From: Sclerotiophoma versabilis
Taxonomy: Eukaryota; Ascomycota; Dothideomycetes; Pleosporales; Didymellaceae
Assembly: GCA_012274445.1 (NCBI GenBank)
Contig: JAAROD010000081.1
Location: 930,001-994,000, forward strand
Length of the DNA: 64,000 nucleotides
Direction of reading: 5' to 3'
In this document: positions 1-12,654 of the stretch, piece by piece
Numbering within the stretch: position 1 is the first letter of the stretch
Layout: each line of letters opens with the position of its first letter
The notes under the pieces: model-generated
Database searches by the model: none
What the model saw: only the letters and a program-made list of their open reading frames with translations
What the model was told of the DNA's origin: nothing
Made by a program: the position numbers and the translations under genes

Positions 1-1
1 C

Positions 2-394
2 GAGATTTCACCCGAAGTTCGCGATGCGGTCATGGCGGTAACACAGTCCCACTATGCACCAGAGTTCATCAACCGCCTCGATGAATTCATCATCTTCCGG
101 CGATTGTCCCGCGAAGCGTTGCGTGACATTGTAGACATTAGGCTGAAGGAGCTTCAGCAGCGACTGGATGACCGCAGAATTGTGCTTGATTGCTCTGACG
201 AAGTCAAGCAATGGCTCTGCGATCGAGGCTACGATCCGAAGTTTGGTGCACGCCCATTGAACAGACTCATTGCCAAAGAGGTTGGCAACGGCCTCGCCGA
301 CAAAATCATCAGGGGAGAGATCCGAAGTGGTAACGTTGCCAAAGTCACCATCCGCGAGGACGGGTCTGGCCTCATTGTGGCTGCAGCATCCTGA
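2..394 (+). CDS. HSP78: Mitochondrial Hsp78 (ClpB-type disaggregase), C-terminal fragment
   Basis: This is the last 130 codons of a gene that begins before the window; the frame is open from base 2 to the TGA ending at 394. The start EISPEVRDAV, then SHYAPEFINRLDE, the R-finger-side motif of the second AAA+ domain, and the small C-terminal domain (GYDPKFGARPLNRLI) are diagnostic of ClpB/Hsp104-type hexameric unfoldases. These proteins thread aggregated protein for refolding with Hsp70. The end (VTIREDGSGLIVAAAS) lacks the acidic DDEMD-like tail of cytosolic Hsp104, which favours the mitochondrial-matrix Hsp78 branch. No intron is visible in this part. The identity as Hsp78 rather than Hsp104 is inference from the tail; the ClpB family assignment is firm. 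Confidence 0.85.
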   Translation, partial: EISPEVRDAVMAVTQSHYAPEFINRLDEFIIFRRLSREALRDIVDIRLKELQQRLDDRRIVLDCSDEVKQWLCDRGYDPKFGARPLNRLIAKEVGNGLADKIIRGEIRSGNVAKVTIREDGSGLIVAAAS

Positions 395-723
395 GTCCGA
401 AATACATTTACGACGACATGACTGTAACATAATGGCTGTTTTGAATCCTTCTTGTACAACATGTAACAAAACTGCGCAGTAGGTAGATCTCTTCCTTGTT
501 AAAGATACCAAATGCAAACCCCTTTTTTTCCCTTTGTATGATCTTGTCTCTTGCATCCTGGATTGTGAGTTTCGTGAATCTGGTCGGTGGTAAGAGCGCG
601 TCGCGCTCGGTCAGTCGTGACTTCCTCTCTCAACTGTCCCATCCGTCATCTCCTCACCACAACTGATACGCACGAATCAGAATTGCGTGTCCAATACTCT
701 ACACTAACACTCTTTGACTCATA

Positions 724-3700
724 ATGCCGCGCAACCTGCCGTTCAAGATGCCATTTCGACACACTGGCAGCCGCAGCTTTGGTTCGTCACACACCGGTCG
801 TACTGGCAGCAGCCGAAACTCAACTACCTCACGTCGCTCCACTGAGCGCCCAGCATCAGTTATGAGCGCAGTTCGCTCAAGGATCCACCAGCAGAATTGT
901 AGAACACCACTTGTGCAGAGCAATTCCTGCGTCACCCTTTCTGACGCCCAAGAGGATGGCCTGGCAGCGGAGCATGACGATGTCAACGACGACAGTCTGA
1001 GTGAGATCATCATGGCCGTCGATATGACCCCTCGTGGCACAGTAGGGTGTTGCTACTATGTTGCCAGAGAAGAGAGGCTCTACTTCATGGAGGACATACA
1101 GATTGGCGATGTTGACATTGTTGACACCCGTGAGTTCGATTTCGATCAGAACAGCAAGCACTACGTTGACAAAACTGCAGTTAAGACCTTCATTGATCCA
1201 ACTACCATTCTCGTTTCTTCAAAGATTGATGATGCGGTTATCGATCGTTTCGATCCTGAAGCCAAGACTGCGGAGTCGGTCAGTGGCAATAACGATCCAT
1301 TTCGACTCCCCTTCCTGCTGGATGTTCGTCCTCCAAGCGAGTTCTATTACAATCCAGCAAAGAGCAAACTCATAATCTTGAGGCTGGGTGAAGTTGACGG
1401 CACCCAAGTGAGCTTCAGTGTACCAGGCGATCACTTTGGCGGATGCGATCACGATGGCGCGCGTGGGCAGCAAGGACAATTGCTTCGACTTTCAGGTTGG
1501 GTTGACATGGAAAGTCGGGTGACTGTCAGTTACCTGGAAAGGCGCTGTCCAAACTTGCTAACCCGACTTCAGGTTGGATGTGCTGGAGCACTTCTTTCAT
1601 ACCTACAGCGGCGACGTGCTGCGGCATACTTGCCGGGTGACGAAGCCGCAAACATGATGTTTTACATCAAAACACTTGAGATGTTTAGCCTGCAGGAGAC
1701 CATGTTCATTAACGCAGACACGCTGCATTCGCTTGGCATCATTAGTACGGAGACACACCCACATTCGCACAACAGAGGACCAAACAACAACTTCGAAGCG
1801 AAAGAAGGGCTCTCGGTATATGGGCTGTTTCATCATCTTGCACGAACACCACAGGGAAGGTTCCTACTTCGACAGTGTTTCTTACGTCCAAGTCTCAACA
1901 TCGGCGTCATCAATGAGCGTCTAGACGCTGTAAGCACGTTCTCCAGCTCAGAGAACGCTTCTGCGCTTGATGCTCTGGTTCAGAACATTAGGAATATCGG
2001 CAACATGCGCACGATGATGATCAATTTAAGGAAAGGTGTCGGTGGTTCCGTAGCACGAAGGAACGGTCTTTCAAGAAGTGTTTGGACCTCTGTTAGAGGA
2101 GTGAGGATCGCAGATATCCGGCTGTGAGTTCATGACTGACGCCCTTACCACAGTTCGCTTTCCATGCTCTCAAGATCAAAGACGCATTGCAAGATGTTAT
2201 AGGTGGAGACAACCTAGCCATACGAATTAAGGCGCGTGACCAGAGGTCAAAATTAAGCAAGCACTAATGCGCTTCAGGTTTTCGAGAAGTTTGAATGCTA
2301 CTATCTAGCCCAAGTCGGTCGAAAGATCAGTGAAACCGTAGACTTTGAGAAGTCAGCCGAGGAACGACGAACCATCATCTTACCGGGCGTTGACAAGGAG
2401 TTGGACCACATGAAGAGAACGCTTGATGGACTTGAAGATGTTCTGAATCAAGTCGCAGGCAAACTTTCTGAAGGAATGTCTCCAGATCTGCGTGCGTCTC
2501 TTAACGTCATCTACTTCCCACAAATCGGCTTTCTTGTCATCGTCCCAATGGACCCTGCCACCGAAGCTGCTGTCTATGATGGAAGTTTCAATAGCCCTTG
2601 GGAAATGATGTTTTCAGCCGAGTAAGTATACTACTTAATCAAAGGTGTAGATACGTACGCTGACTATAATCATAGAGGGCAAGTCTACTTCAAAACCGCC
2701 GAGGTGAGGGAGATGGACGATCATTTCGGAGACATATACGGCCTCATATCTGATCGTGAAATTGAGATCAGTCATGAGCTCGCTCAGTTCGTACTGCAGT
2801 ACGAGGAGCTGTTCACCTCTTGCTCAGACGTGTGTGGTGAGCTCGATACGTATGCAGCTTGTTCGCTTGTAGCTAACCTAGGCTGACTCAACTCCTTAGT
2901 TTGTTAGCTCTGGCACTAGGCTCAAAAGCATACAATCTTGTGCGGCCACGCATGACACTTGAAAACACCGTCCAGATCAAAAAGGGTCGGTATGTGTAGA
3001 TGGCCCAATAGCGAACTCTGCATGCTAAACTCAAGCGTAGACATATATTGCAAGAGCGAACTGTCCCATCTTTCGTCCCGAACGACACTTTCATCATTGG
3101 TGGATCAGGAGATAATGAGTCTGATGCTGATCAGCAACGCGGCTCTTCCATCTATTTGCAAAATAGCTTCGTGCCACATAAAGGTAGGCCCAGTATGCTC
3201 GTCTTGACAGGGTCGAACTACTCTGGAAAGAGTGTGTATTTGAAGCAGGTGGCTTTGATAATCTTCATGGCACATGTTGGATCATTTGTGCCTGCGGAAA
3301 GCGCAAGAATCGGGCTGACCGACAAGATTCTATCCCGAGTCACCACACGCGAAACCGTCTCTCGCGCTCAGAGCGCATTCATGATCGATCTGCAACAGAT
3401 CTCACTTGCATTGAGCTCGGCGACGCGCAGAAGTCTACTCATCATAGACGAGTTTGGCAAGGGAACGGATGCTAGTGATGGAGCGGGACTAGCATGTGCA
3501 GTCATGGAGTATCTGCTTAACCTGGGTAATGAGAGACCGAGAGTGATTGGGGCGACTCACTTCCACGGTAAGCTCAATCATCCTTGTCTAGCTGCCTGCT
3601 AATATTGGAAAGAAATCTTCGAAATGGGACTGCTGCAGTCAAGGCCTACACTTGCCTTCGGACATCTTGAGGTCAAGCTCGACGCCGAAAAGTCACAAGT

Positions 3701-4143
3701 CGATGATCAGATAACGTACCTTTACAAGTACGACGACCACTGAAAACGCCCTACCCACGGCGCTGACCAAATTATAGCCTCCGCGAGGGACGAAGCACCT
3801 CCAGCTTCGGCACATGGTGAGTCGCCCTATGCTGTCTCACTCTTATCCTCTGCTGACAGTCACTAGCTGCGCAGCCATGAATGGAGTGCCAGAAGAAGTT
3901 GTCCGACGTGCAGAAGACCTAATCCTCTTAGCCATGAAAGGCAAGGACTTGATAGCTGCTTGCTGTCAGATGCCAAAAGATGAAGTCGCGGAGCTCCAAG
4001 CAGCTGTACGAGCGTTGCAGGCTATTTCAAACTTCGCTGACATCACCAAAGGAACAGATTGCAAGGGATTTCCTCGAGACCAACTTCTACAAAGGCCCCA
4101 GAGCAGTACTTTCGGACATCCTTACAACCTCAGCAACCAGTGA
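724..4143 (+). CDS. MSH5: MutS homolog 5, meiotic crossover factor (11 exons)
   Basis: MSH5 pairs with MSH4 as a sliding clamp that stabilises meiotic Holliday-junction intermediates; it does not repair mismatches. Proposed exons: 724-1129, 1181-1524, 1573-2100, 2154-2231, 2278-2621, 2676-2849, 2900-2989, 3041-3567, 3613-3727, 3778-3816, 3867-4143, giving 973 aa. Visible hallmarks are an N-terminal GTVGCCYYVAREE block, LSVYGLFHHLARTPQG in the core, Walker A TGSNYSGKS near residue 711, Walker B LLIIDEFGKGTD near 787, and a C-terminal STSSFGTCCAAMNG block restored only after splicing a 36-nt-class exon. The first two introns (51 and 48 nt) are multiples of three without stops, so the unspliced frame reads through. 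The fourth intron needs a GC donor. The last ~25 codons are uncertain: a neighbouring frame reads FLETNFYKGPRAVLSDIL and stops at 4156. Confidence 0.92.
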
Positions 4144-7100
4144 TTTGCGTATTTAGAGGCGGAGTCGATGTCGCGATGGTGCTCATTGACGGACTCGTTA
4201 ACTTTAATGCTTGCGGAGATCGTAAGCCGCAGATGTCAGCAATCCGTCATTGGCTCGACAAACCTTTGACATCAACAACGTGTTTCATTTTTGAAACTTA
4301 GATTTGTCCACGGCAGCACAGATGTCTTACAAAGAATGTAATACTGGTGCTCAATCAGACGTGCGGTTTTGTGTTGCGCCTGCTGTCTCTCTCTCAACAC
4401 CATCGTTCTTTCCTTCTTGTACTGACAGCATCGTCGCACTTTCGGAAAAATTTCATATCGCAAACATACACGATATGCGTGGCCCATGGACTCGTACCGA
4501 ATCTGACAGCTCCAGACAGCTCCTGACCGCCTAACAGTTTGCGCAAGACCAAGTCACGCAACAATGAGTTGCGCTTGCACATGTAATCAGGTCTTATCCG
4601 TCCCCACCAATCTGCGATTGATAACACAAGTCCAAACTTTTGTCGAAACAATCTCTTCTAATGTTATGTGGATAATAGGTGCTAAGCGCCAGCGGACGTG
4701 TGGCTGCATGCCGGTGATGAAGGGATGCCCTTTGTGTTTGAGAACTTTGCTAATATACTTCCCAACGTCGAACATCGACTACGAAGTTCCTCTATGCTTT
4801 CCTCGATCTGCTTGCATCTCGCATTGCGACCTCTTCGCGCGATTCATCACGAGAGTCTGATAGCGTCTCGAATCTCGAGACATGCGCATCGTTTGCGGAA
4901 TTCTTACTCGCTCGCCAACTGTCCCTACTGAATACCTTCTGGGATAGCAGAGAAAGAGCTAGCAAATAGGATCTGTTGCAACAGCATAGAAGACGAGGTT
5001 CGAAGTGTAAGGAAACCTGGTGGCTGTAAGGGTTGAAGATGGACGATTTGGACACCATCGACTACTGTTCCTAAACCCAAATACTCGATACGTTCCAACA
5101 TCCTGGTATACAGCCGCATCCGTCCGTTAGCCTGCTGTCTAGTCTCTGAAGGTTGAGCTCGTAGGCCTACTCTCCGTGGATCCTATACCAGCTGTCCAAG
5201 ACAGGCGGTCGTCTGGTACTGGAGTCGTTGAAGACTGAGCCTCTGTTCCACGTTACGAGAACAATCGCCAGGAGAACAAGAGACGTGGGTACTTACATAT
5301 GGCACAGTATGCTCCAGACTTTGGTCTGCAAACCGGGTGGTTGCCGGTCTACGCGAGAATGAATGCGGGCGCCCATACTTTTCGTTAAGAAGCTTCTGGC
5401 TTTCATCTTCTTCCATGACTTCAACAAAAACTAAGGGCTTTACAGAACTGGAGACTGGTCTGTTATCAACCCAAGCATGGTCTCTAGTTAGTCAGGGCCC
5501 CCTGTGGCTGTCGGTCACCGAGCTTGGGAAAAACCGCCGTTTCTTTTGTCTTGGAAACGGAATCAACGAACCAAACATCAAGGCTTATGAGGTGTTCCTC
5601 CAACTCCTTAGTATTGATCCTTACGTTTCTCGTCAAGCTAGGACAGTACAGACTTAGACGCTTCGATATCAGACAGGGCAGGATGAGCTTTGTACGAGGC
5701 CGCGCCGTCCTTCTAGCCGAAACACATGTTGCAAAAAAAATTGGATAAGAGTTGTTGGTGAGGTGGACTTTGGCGTCTGGTGCAAGTCGACAACATATGT
5801 GTGATAGAACGAGACTGGTGTGTGCTCTGCTCTGGTTAGGCTGGGAACACCAGAAGAACAGAAGTGTAATCTCATGAGCATCACAAACCACCAGTAAAGG
5901 CGCCATGGACCGAAATCACTTGGACTACGCAACGATTGAAATGCGCAGACGCTTTTGCCGCTAAGCTTCGCGGCAATCAGCGCGGTACGAAATACCCGTG
6001 CGAAGAGTGGTGCCGGAGCGCGCCGTACCTGAAGGAATCCACTCGCTCTCCACCCAGTTCACAAGAAGCAAGTTTGTCTCTGCATCGATCGCATCCGCCT
6101 CAAACCTTGAGTACATCATGCCGCATGATGCTATTTTCGGCTCCTGTCGCTGTTTGCGTGGTTAATCTGGAGGAGGTACATAGCAGGCTGGGAACGAGGC
6201 TGAGCACAGCCCCACACGTACTCTAAGGCCACGATGGTTTCTATTCGCGATCGAGCGATTACACAAACCCCAGTAGCCCATCGACATATCGGCTTCGACA
6301 AGGCCTCCCAAGGTGAATTCACGGGATCGAGTGAAGCTATAATCCGGGCAGTTGCGCCGACAATCGATGAGAATCGCAGCCTCGACGCCCTCGACACCCC
6401 ACAAATGAGGGCTGATTAGGGATCCTGCGCAAAGCTGACAGCTTGTGTGACTTTGCAGAGTTCATCAGGGCTAATGCCAATGGCATTTGGGGGTTATCTC
6501 ACACTGCAGTCACGGCGCGCGTTCATCTGTCGCTGCTGTGCCTCGTAACACCAAATTCTGGGGAACGTTTGCAAGCGCTGCCCTTGCATACAGCTAGAGC
6601 AACATTAGACGCCATCACTGCCTCCAGCGACCATGATGTCAAAGAGACCACCCTCGAGGCTATGGCCGTTCGTACGGGAAGGCTAGCGATGCGCAGTTTT
6701 ATTTTTGTGTAGGCATTTCTCAATTCGAACAAGTCAGCGCTAGGAGTAGGTCATATCGCCGACACTATGGTCTCCCTTCAGTCAATGGGCCACAACTGCA
6801 GGAACATGAATGCCTGCACCAGTTAGGAGCTTACAGAGTAATCAATCTGCCATCGTCTGAACTGAAGAGGTATTGAGATGGGTAGACCATGTGCAAACCC
6901 GAAGAGGGCAGATGAACACCCTCGTGCACACCCAGTGCCGCGGCGCGAATAGTCAAACTTTAGACCGCGCAGCCTTGCTGAAGGTCACCATGACCTTGGT
7001 ACATCGGTTCCACAGGTATGCCTCGCCAGATTTGGAGTGTTTCGACTCTCGAGGTTGACAAGCGCGCGAAAACCCAACGCTAGACAATCTCTATGAAGCA

Positions 7101-7530
7101 GCACTCCGGCAGCGAAGGATCCTTAGGCCAGCAAAACGGCAGGTGTGGATCTGTGCGAGCACCACCAAACCGGCCCGAACCTGAAGATTGAACAGGTGTG
7201 AGTGCGCTCAGCGTGACCTGCAGAGTTCCTGGACTACACCATGTCTAAAGTAGGATTAACGTTGCTGTAAGCTCTCAGCCCCATCTGATATCCCAGTCGC
7301 GGTAGCTGCAGCGCACCCTACCCTGGTTCATCAAGCGTGAGCATTGATGCTTACCCACTCTGCTCCGGCAATGCAGCCTGCACATGCGCTTTAGCTGCAT
7401 TCCAAGATGGTTACCCTCCTGGTCCTAGTTTACCTGCGGTTGTACCGTTTCCAACACCACCCATATATAACATATCATTCTCCTTTCAATAGTACTTCAT
7501 TACCTCACGCCAACCAGTCAATCTCTGAAG
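4144..7530. other. Gene-poor region, no supported gene
   Basis: About 3.4 kb between MSH5 and the AflR-like regulator. Open frames on both strands are short (the longest is about 140 codons on the minus strand at 5484-5906), overlap one another and show no recognisable motif or splice-linked continuation. I see no tRNA, terminal inverted repeat or transposase signature. The last 200 bases are the promoter and leader of the downstream regulator. Confidence 0.5.
7463..7470 (+). promoter_or_regulatory. TATA box of the AflR-like regulator
   Basis: An ATATATAA element lies about 60 bp before the ATG at 7531, followed by a pyrimidine- and CA-rich leader typical of fungal promoters. The position fits a short 5' leader. 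Confidence 0.45.
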
Positions 7531-8996
7531 ATGTTCCACACTATACCTCAGATCTACACGCCTCAATCATCACCTTCACCTCCAACAGACAACATGCTGT
7601 CTCTTCCCACAGGCACAGCAGTTTCTACCGGTCCGAATGGTCTGCCCAAGCCTAGAAAGATGCGGGCATCTTGCGATGCTTGCTCTCGTGCGAAAGTCAA
7701 GTGCGACAAAGTCCGACCTACCTGCCAACGATGTGGCAACATGAGCATCTGCTGCAACTACTCTCCTTCTATGAGGTATGTTCTTCCCCGATCGGATGAA
7801 GTTTGAGCCCCAATCAGCTCACACGCAGGTGCAGGTTAGGCAAGCCGCGCAAGAACAGAAATCCCGACGGTAGCATCATTCGCGACATCTCCAGAGCAAG
7901 CTCCTGTGGACCGTTCGGATCCAGGCCCGAGATCGCTCCCCGAATTGCCTCATACACCATGGAGAGCTCACCGGAGCCTACAGTAGACCCTCTCTACCTC
8001 CGCCCCTCGACGCCAAATTTCCAGTTCCAAGATTCCTTTGCGAACAACTTCAATGGCAGCCAGTCTCCTCCATACTCAGAAGCCAGCTGGTCGAACGAAG
8101 AACCGATGACATTTCAGACTTCAATCGACATGACCGTTCCTGTGCACCAGTTTACTCCTCTCTCGCCATATAGTGGCGTTGGTCATGTCCGCTCCACAAG
8201 CCTGCAAAGTCAGCCGGACTTCCTCGCCCCCATGGACAACGGCATGATCTCGCCACCAATGGCCAGTCCACTTCTGTTCGGCCTGCAAGATCAACAGAGC
8301 CTTCCCATATTTGAGCCTGAGGCATTTACTCTGTCTCCGCCCTTGATGGCGGCGCCCCAGCCTAGTCCTGCCACCCCCGCTCCTGTTCAGAGTCATGACT
8401 GCACCAAATTCGCATTCCAGATTTTGAACAGCCTCTATTCGCCACCATCTTCTCAACCTTCCTTCAACGATTTCAACGGTACAGCTGAAGGGCTTCCTAC
8501 CCTCGATGCTGTTCTCTCAGCCAACAAAGCTGCAGTCGAGAATCTCTCAGCTCTCCTCGGCTGCCCCTGCTCTGCTAACCCACACTTCTCCACGACGATT
8601 GCATTCTCGATCATGAAGATCCTGTCATGGTACCAAGCCATTGCTGGTATGGCTCAAGACATTGTCTCACCCATCAACACTCGTCTGGAGGCATTCACAC
8701 ACACACCCATACTCCTGGGTGACTTCAAACTTGAAGCCGAGGACGAGGAGACTTTCCGCACCCAGATCATCCTCGGCGAGCTTAGAAAGGTTGAGAAGCT
8801 CATCGATATGTTCACTGAATGCTATTGCAAGGCCTCCAACGATAGCGTTGACTCTGGTGTCTATATGTCTCTGGAGTCACTGCTCCGCACGCGCGTCCGA
8901 GACACCTTCAAGGTGACCATGCGCACCGCACCTATCAACGTGAAGCGCCAGATTGCTTCTCGCACACAAAACCGCACACGTGTCAATACTCTGTAA
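7531..8996 (+). CDS. AflR-like Zn2Cys6 transcription factor
   Basis: Exons 7531-7775 and 7835-8996 give 468 aa. The binuclear zinc cluster is complete: Cys48, 51, 58, 65, 68 and 74/75 in CDACSRAKVKC...CQRCGNMSICC. It is followed by a basic linker LGKPRKNRNPDG, as in AflR-type regulators. The middle is Pro/Ser/Gln-rich, likely an activation region. The C-terminal ~170 residues (ILGELRKVEKLIDMFTECYC) resemble the aflatoxin-regulator C-terminal domain. Such proteins bind promoters in the nucleus, often of secondary-metabolite genes. No polyketide synthase or peptide synthetase lies in this window, so a pathway-specific role is not supported here. The acceptor is ambiguous: CAG at 7828 or 7834, which adds or removes two residues (Cys-Arg) after Met81. 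Confidence 0.85.
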
Positions 8997-11900
8997 AACC
9001 TCTCCTTTCTCGACATCTGCTGCACTTTAGAGCTACGATACCCTCGCTAAGCATTTTTTGTTCTTACTGTATTCTGTTTCTTATCCACGATCGAGCAGTA
9101 TTGCTCTCGTTTGCATTTAGAATTGGCTTGTTAGAAAACCATGTACATATGAAGCAATTGTCTCTTACGTTCAACCATAGCCGGTCTTGCTTTGAGCACT
9201 TTCACTTCTTTGTACATACCCTCTGCAGACCATACCCGCCACACGCTGACCGCGCCTGTGTTTCGGAGTTGAATATGACAATTCAATCTTTTACACCAGT
9301 ACGTCGTGTGAGGATCTCTTATGGCCATACGTACGGCTAGGAAAGTTGCCGACCCATTCCTTCTGTCAGGCATCCATCATTACGTCCCAACATACAACAT
9401 ACAGCCCAACAGCCTCCACGGAACTCAAAGTCCAATACTTTAGGCCCAGAACCAACAGCTCACGCCATATCTCCACCAGGCCCAGCCTCCGCGACCTCGG
9501 CAGATCCAAATGGCCCCCAAATCAAGAAGCTGGGATTAGGGCACAACTAACAGCTTGTTGTACATACCTTCCCAGCATATCTGAACTAGCTCTAGGTAGA
9601 CTTGACAACCTAGTTGCTGCTCCTTGAGACATTGTGTGGGCAGGCGCTTAATGAAACATCATTGCTTGAGTATCGAACTTCTGGATCGACTGTGGCGTGG
9701 AGGAGGCGTTGGAGCAGGGAGGTGCCTGGTGATCGACGTAGTCCTCATGAAAACAACGTGTTCCTCGCTACAAGCATGAGCAAGAAGATCTCAAACATCA
9801 ATCAGTCGGCTTCGTCAGGGGTTTCCCCTTTTGTCTCATCATCTAATCGCAACACCTTTCCTCGTCATCCTTCAGGCACCCAACTTCTTTGCACCAACTT
9901 ACCCGTTCACAGTTCGCGACCACGCTCGGGCCCACGCGGGTGGCTTCGCCAATCCCTGCTACATCAAGCAGGGGTAAATGCATGTGCCAATCGTAAAATT
10001 AGAGGGCCGCACCGCAGTGTTAGGCGCGCTGCGCCAGGCCGAAGATGGGACCGTTCTTGGGCGGGGTGGCTGAGACTTTCGATAGGTACGTGCTTATGTG
10101 CAGCAAGAGCGGGCGACCGCTTCCGTGCGAGCCTCTGTAAGGTAAGTGGGATGTTGTGCAAGGCGACGCTGACTCAGGTCGATATCGACTATGATTGATG
10201 GAAGAGGAAAATAAGTTGATTGTCGAGGATAAGAGGGTGTACGACCGCGCGGGGTGTAAGCTGTTGATACTTGCAGTACTGGTCTCGGACTGAAAGGCTT
10301 GCACTCCATTTCTTCTCGTCAAGAGTCGCCTGATTTTCCAACTTCTTGCTGGATTCTTCGGCAACGTCCGCGTTCTGACCGCCTCCAGCCTCGCGCGGGT
10401 ACACCCACTCTGCGCCGTTTCTTCCACGGCGTCCCCCACGCAGCTGCACATGTCACGGACCGATCCTCTAAAGGCAAGCACAGCTCAAGCCACCAACTGT
10501 TAAACATGGAAACATCTCGGCTGAAGTCAATTCTTTGACAGAGAGGACCACATTTGCAACTATGTAGTTTTACAACCCCACGCTTTGTGCAGCAAAAACA
10601 CGTGTATACCTCCACGAACTTCCAGGATTTCCCGAATAAGCTTGCTAATCTACCTAATGTGGCAGTCAGGCTGTAGATAATCACACCGAGCATTTCTATT
10701 GGACGATATAGATTAAGTACCAGTACTACGGCAAGAACCAATACACACGTGCAGTCAAGCGACGAGACAGAGCAGCGCCAGGCTAGATGTGGTGAATTTC
10801 GCTGTTTTTAGGCTCGGCTTGGGCTTGATAAAAAGTAACCGCCGGTTCGTGAGGATTAGCGGCCAATGAGGGTCGTGAGTGCTGTGCCGTGAGTGCCGCC
10901 ACTGAGGGAGAGACGGCACTGCCTCGTTGCAAAAAAATGTGTATTTTGGGCGGCTGGAAATTTCCCAACTGTGCCGCAAAGGGACTATTTTGCGTGATAC
11001 TTGAACGTGCCGTATCTCCAGGGCAGGTATCAAGAACTGCATCACATTTGGGAGCTTTTTGCCGAACGTGAAGACCTACTCAAGCCCTTGTAGGTGATGC
11101 CGCTCTGTTGGTCGCAGGCGGGGCGTGAGTGATCCAATGACACGTGTGGGAGGTGCAAAAAGTGACGAGCAGGTGTGATCTTAGGCAAGGGAGCAAATAT
11201 GCTTTTGGCTGGCTATATCCTGGACGCTGTGTAGTCTCCTCACAGCATGGATGTAGATGTTGCGTGGAACCTCTAGTCATTCTCGTCGTGCAAGCCAATT
11301 AGACTCAAGTCGAACACTAGGACTACGTCTCTGTAATGCGAAATGTGTCAAAAAAAGGGAAAAGACTCCAATGATCTTGTTACCGCCGTGACACTATCCC
11401 ACTTTTAAACTCCGAAGTTCGGTGCACTTCATCCTGAAGAGCTTCGAAGATTGCTTTGCTTCCAACGCTACAAACGTTTTCTTTGAGTCGAGGTCGCAAA
11501 TCATAATTCGTTGGTCTAATCGCTTAGCTTTCGGGCTGAGTCTGAACAGCTTTTCTGCCATGAGTCGCATTATACGGTGTGTAGTATCTCTGTCGAAGGC
11601 ATCTTGGCCGTGATGAGGTTGACATGTTCCACAATCGGAGCATGGAATTTGCGATAGATACTCGTAAGGCAGCTATTCCAAAGCATGCCTGTTTTTGAAT
11701 AGTCTAAAGGAGGTAGTGGAGTTGTTCACGCTTATGTTATCAGTGTGGTTCTTAAGTCTAGTGTCTCTTTGGTTCTCAAAATCTACGTTAAGTGGTTGGG
11801 ATCAACATTCCAACCATAGTTGCGCGAACGGGTCAAGCCACAGGAATATCTGTCCAGGAGCGTTGAAAAGTGGATTCCTTGCCTGGATGCTGCTACTACC

Positions 11901-12201
11901 TGATCATAGCAGCGTTCCACAACCCTTTGTAGCCGTATCCTAGAATTCTCGATAAAGAGATGCTGTGATCGATAGCATTTCATCACAGGATGTCAAGACA
12001 ATGTATCTTTCAAGTCTTGTACCTGCTTCCAACTGGAAGGGGTGTATATGTTACAGCTTTGTGTACTCAGGCAAGCTTTGGTCAAGCGGACATTTCCACG
12101 TCGAGCTTGCCTGATCTACACGTTGTATAGGCCATCTTGCAAATCCGAGACTCAGTCCGTGTATGCTGCCGGTATACCTCAAAAAGGAAAATCCGCTTTG
12201 C
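8997..12201. other. Gene-poor region, no supported gene
   Basis: About 3.2 kb between the 3' ends of the AflR-like gene and the TMA17-like gene. Open frames of 140-195 codons (for example 9614-10198 plus, 10020-10481 and 10319-10741 minus) are Arg/Ser-rich, overlap on opposite strands and lack motifs. I could not join any of them into a credible spliced model. There is no RNA gene or repeat that I can support. Confidence 0.5.
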
Positions 12202-12654
12202 TCACAGGTATACACCCTCCTCCTCCTCTTCGGTTTGCGCTGTCGAGGTGCCGTTTGTTTGCCCTCGCGCCGTCTGGGCACTAGGTGGTGCAGCCGGAAC
12301 TGTCCTATTTTGTGTTGGCGCTGCACCATTCAGACCGATTGCGCCTTCTTCTTTCCTAACCTCGCCTTCGTCTCTTGGTCTCCAAGGCAGGCCGCGCACT
12401 TCTTCAACCTCTTTTCTGATCAGCTCCATGCGCTCGTTGAAGTTCTTCATGACTTGTCGGTTCTCGAGCAGTGCTTCGTAGCAGTCACGATCATCGTTTT
12501 CTCGAGCATAGTCTTCCAGTTGTTTGTTGCTTAACTCAAGGTGAGTGATGCTGTTGGATAGCTCGGCGTGCTTCGCATATAGTGAGGAGATTGGGAGTTC
12601 GGTGAGTGCGGCGGCGAACCGTGCGGCTGTGATTGGGGTCGATTCGGCAGACAT
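12202..12654 (-). CDS. TMA17: TMA17/ADC17-like proteasome-assembly chaperone
   Basis: A single exon encodes 150 aa. In yeast, Tma17 (Adc17) is a stress-induced chaperone that helps assemble the Rpt ATPase ring of the 26S proteasome. The match is the coiled-coil core: LxxLPISSLYAKHAELSNSI, then HLELSNKQLEDY, then LLENRQVMKNFNERMELI, which parallels the yeast pattern of an HLxxSN element followed by an ENExVxxNxNER helix. The C-terminus is low-complexity and acidic, ending EEEEEGVYL. I start at the ATG at 12654 (MSAESTP) because the longer open frame upstream (to 12915) has no conserved sequence. The gene is divergent from the carboxylesterase. Similarity is to a small, fast-evolving family, so orthology is probable rather than certain. 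Confidence 0.7.
   Translation of the reverse strand: MSAESTPITAARFAAALTELPISSLYAKHAELSNSITHLELSNKQLEDYARENDDRDCYEALLENRQVMKNFNERMELIRKEVEEVRGLPWRPRDEGEVRKEEGAIGLNGAAPTQNRTVPAAPPSAQTARGQTNGTSTAQTEEEEEGVYL

Noticed and set aside
5337..5932. Overlapping frames of 75-140 codons on both strands
   Set aside because: No homology recognised and no intron signals linking them.
9614..10741. Frames of 140-195 codons on both strands
   Set aside because: Overlap each other, Arg/Ser-rich, no domain and no splice-linked extension.
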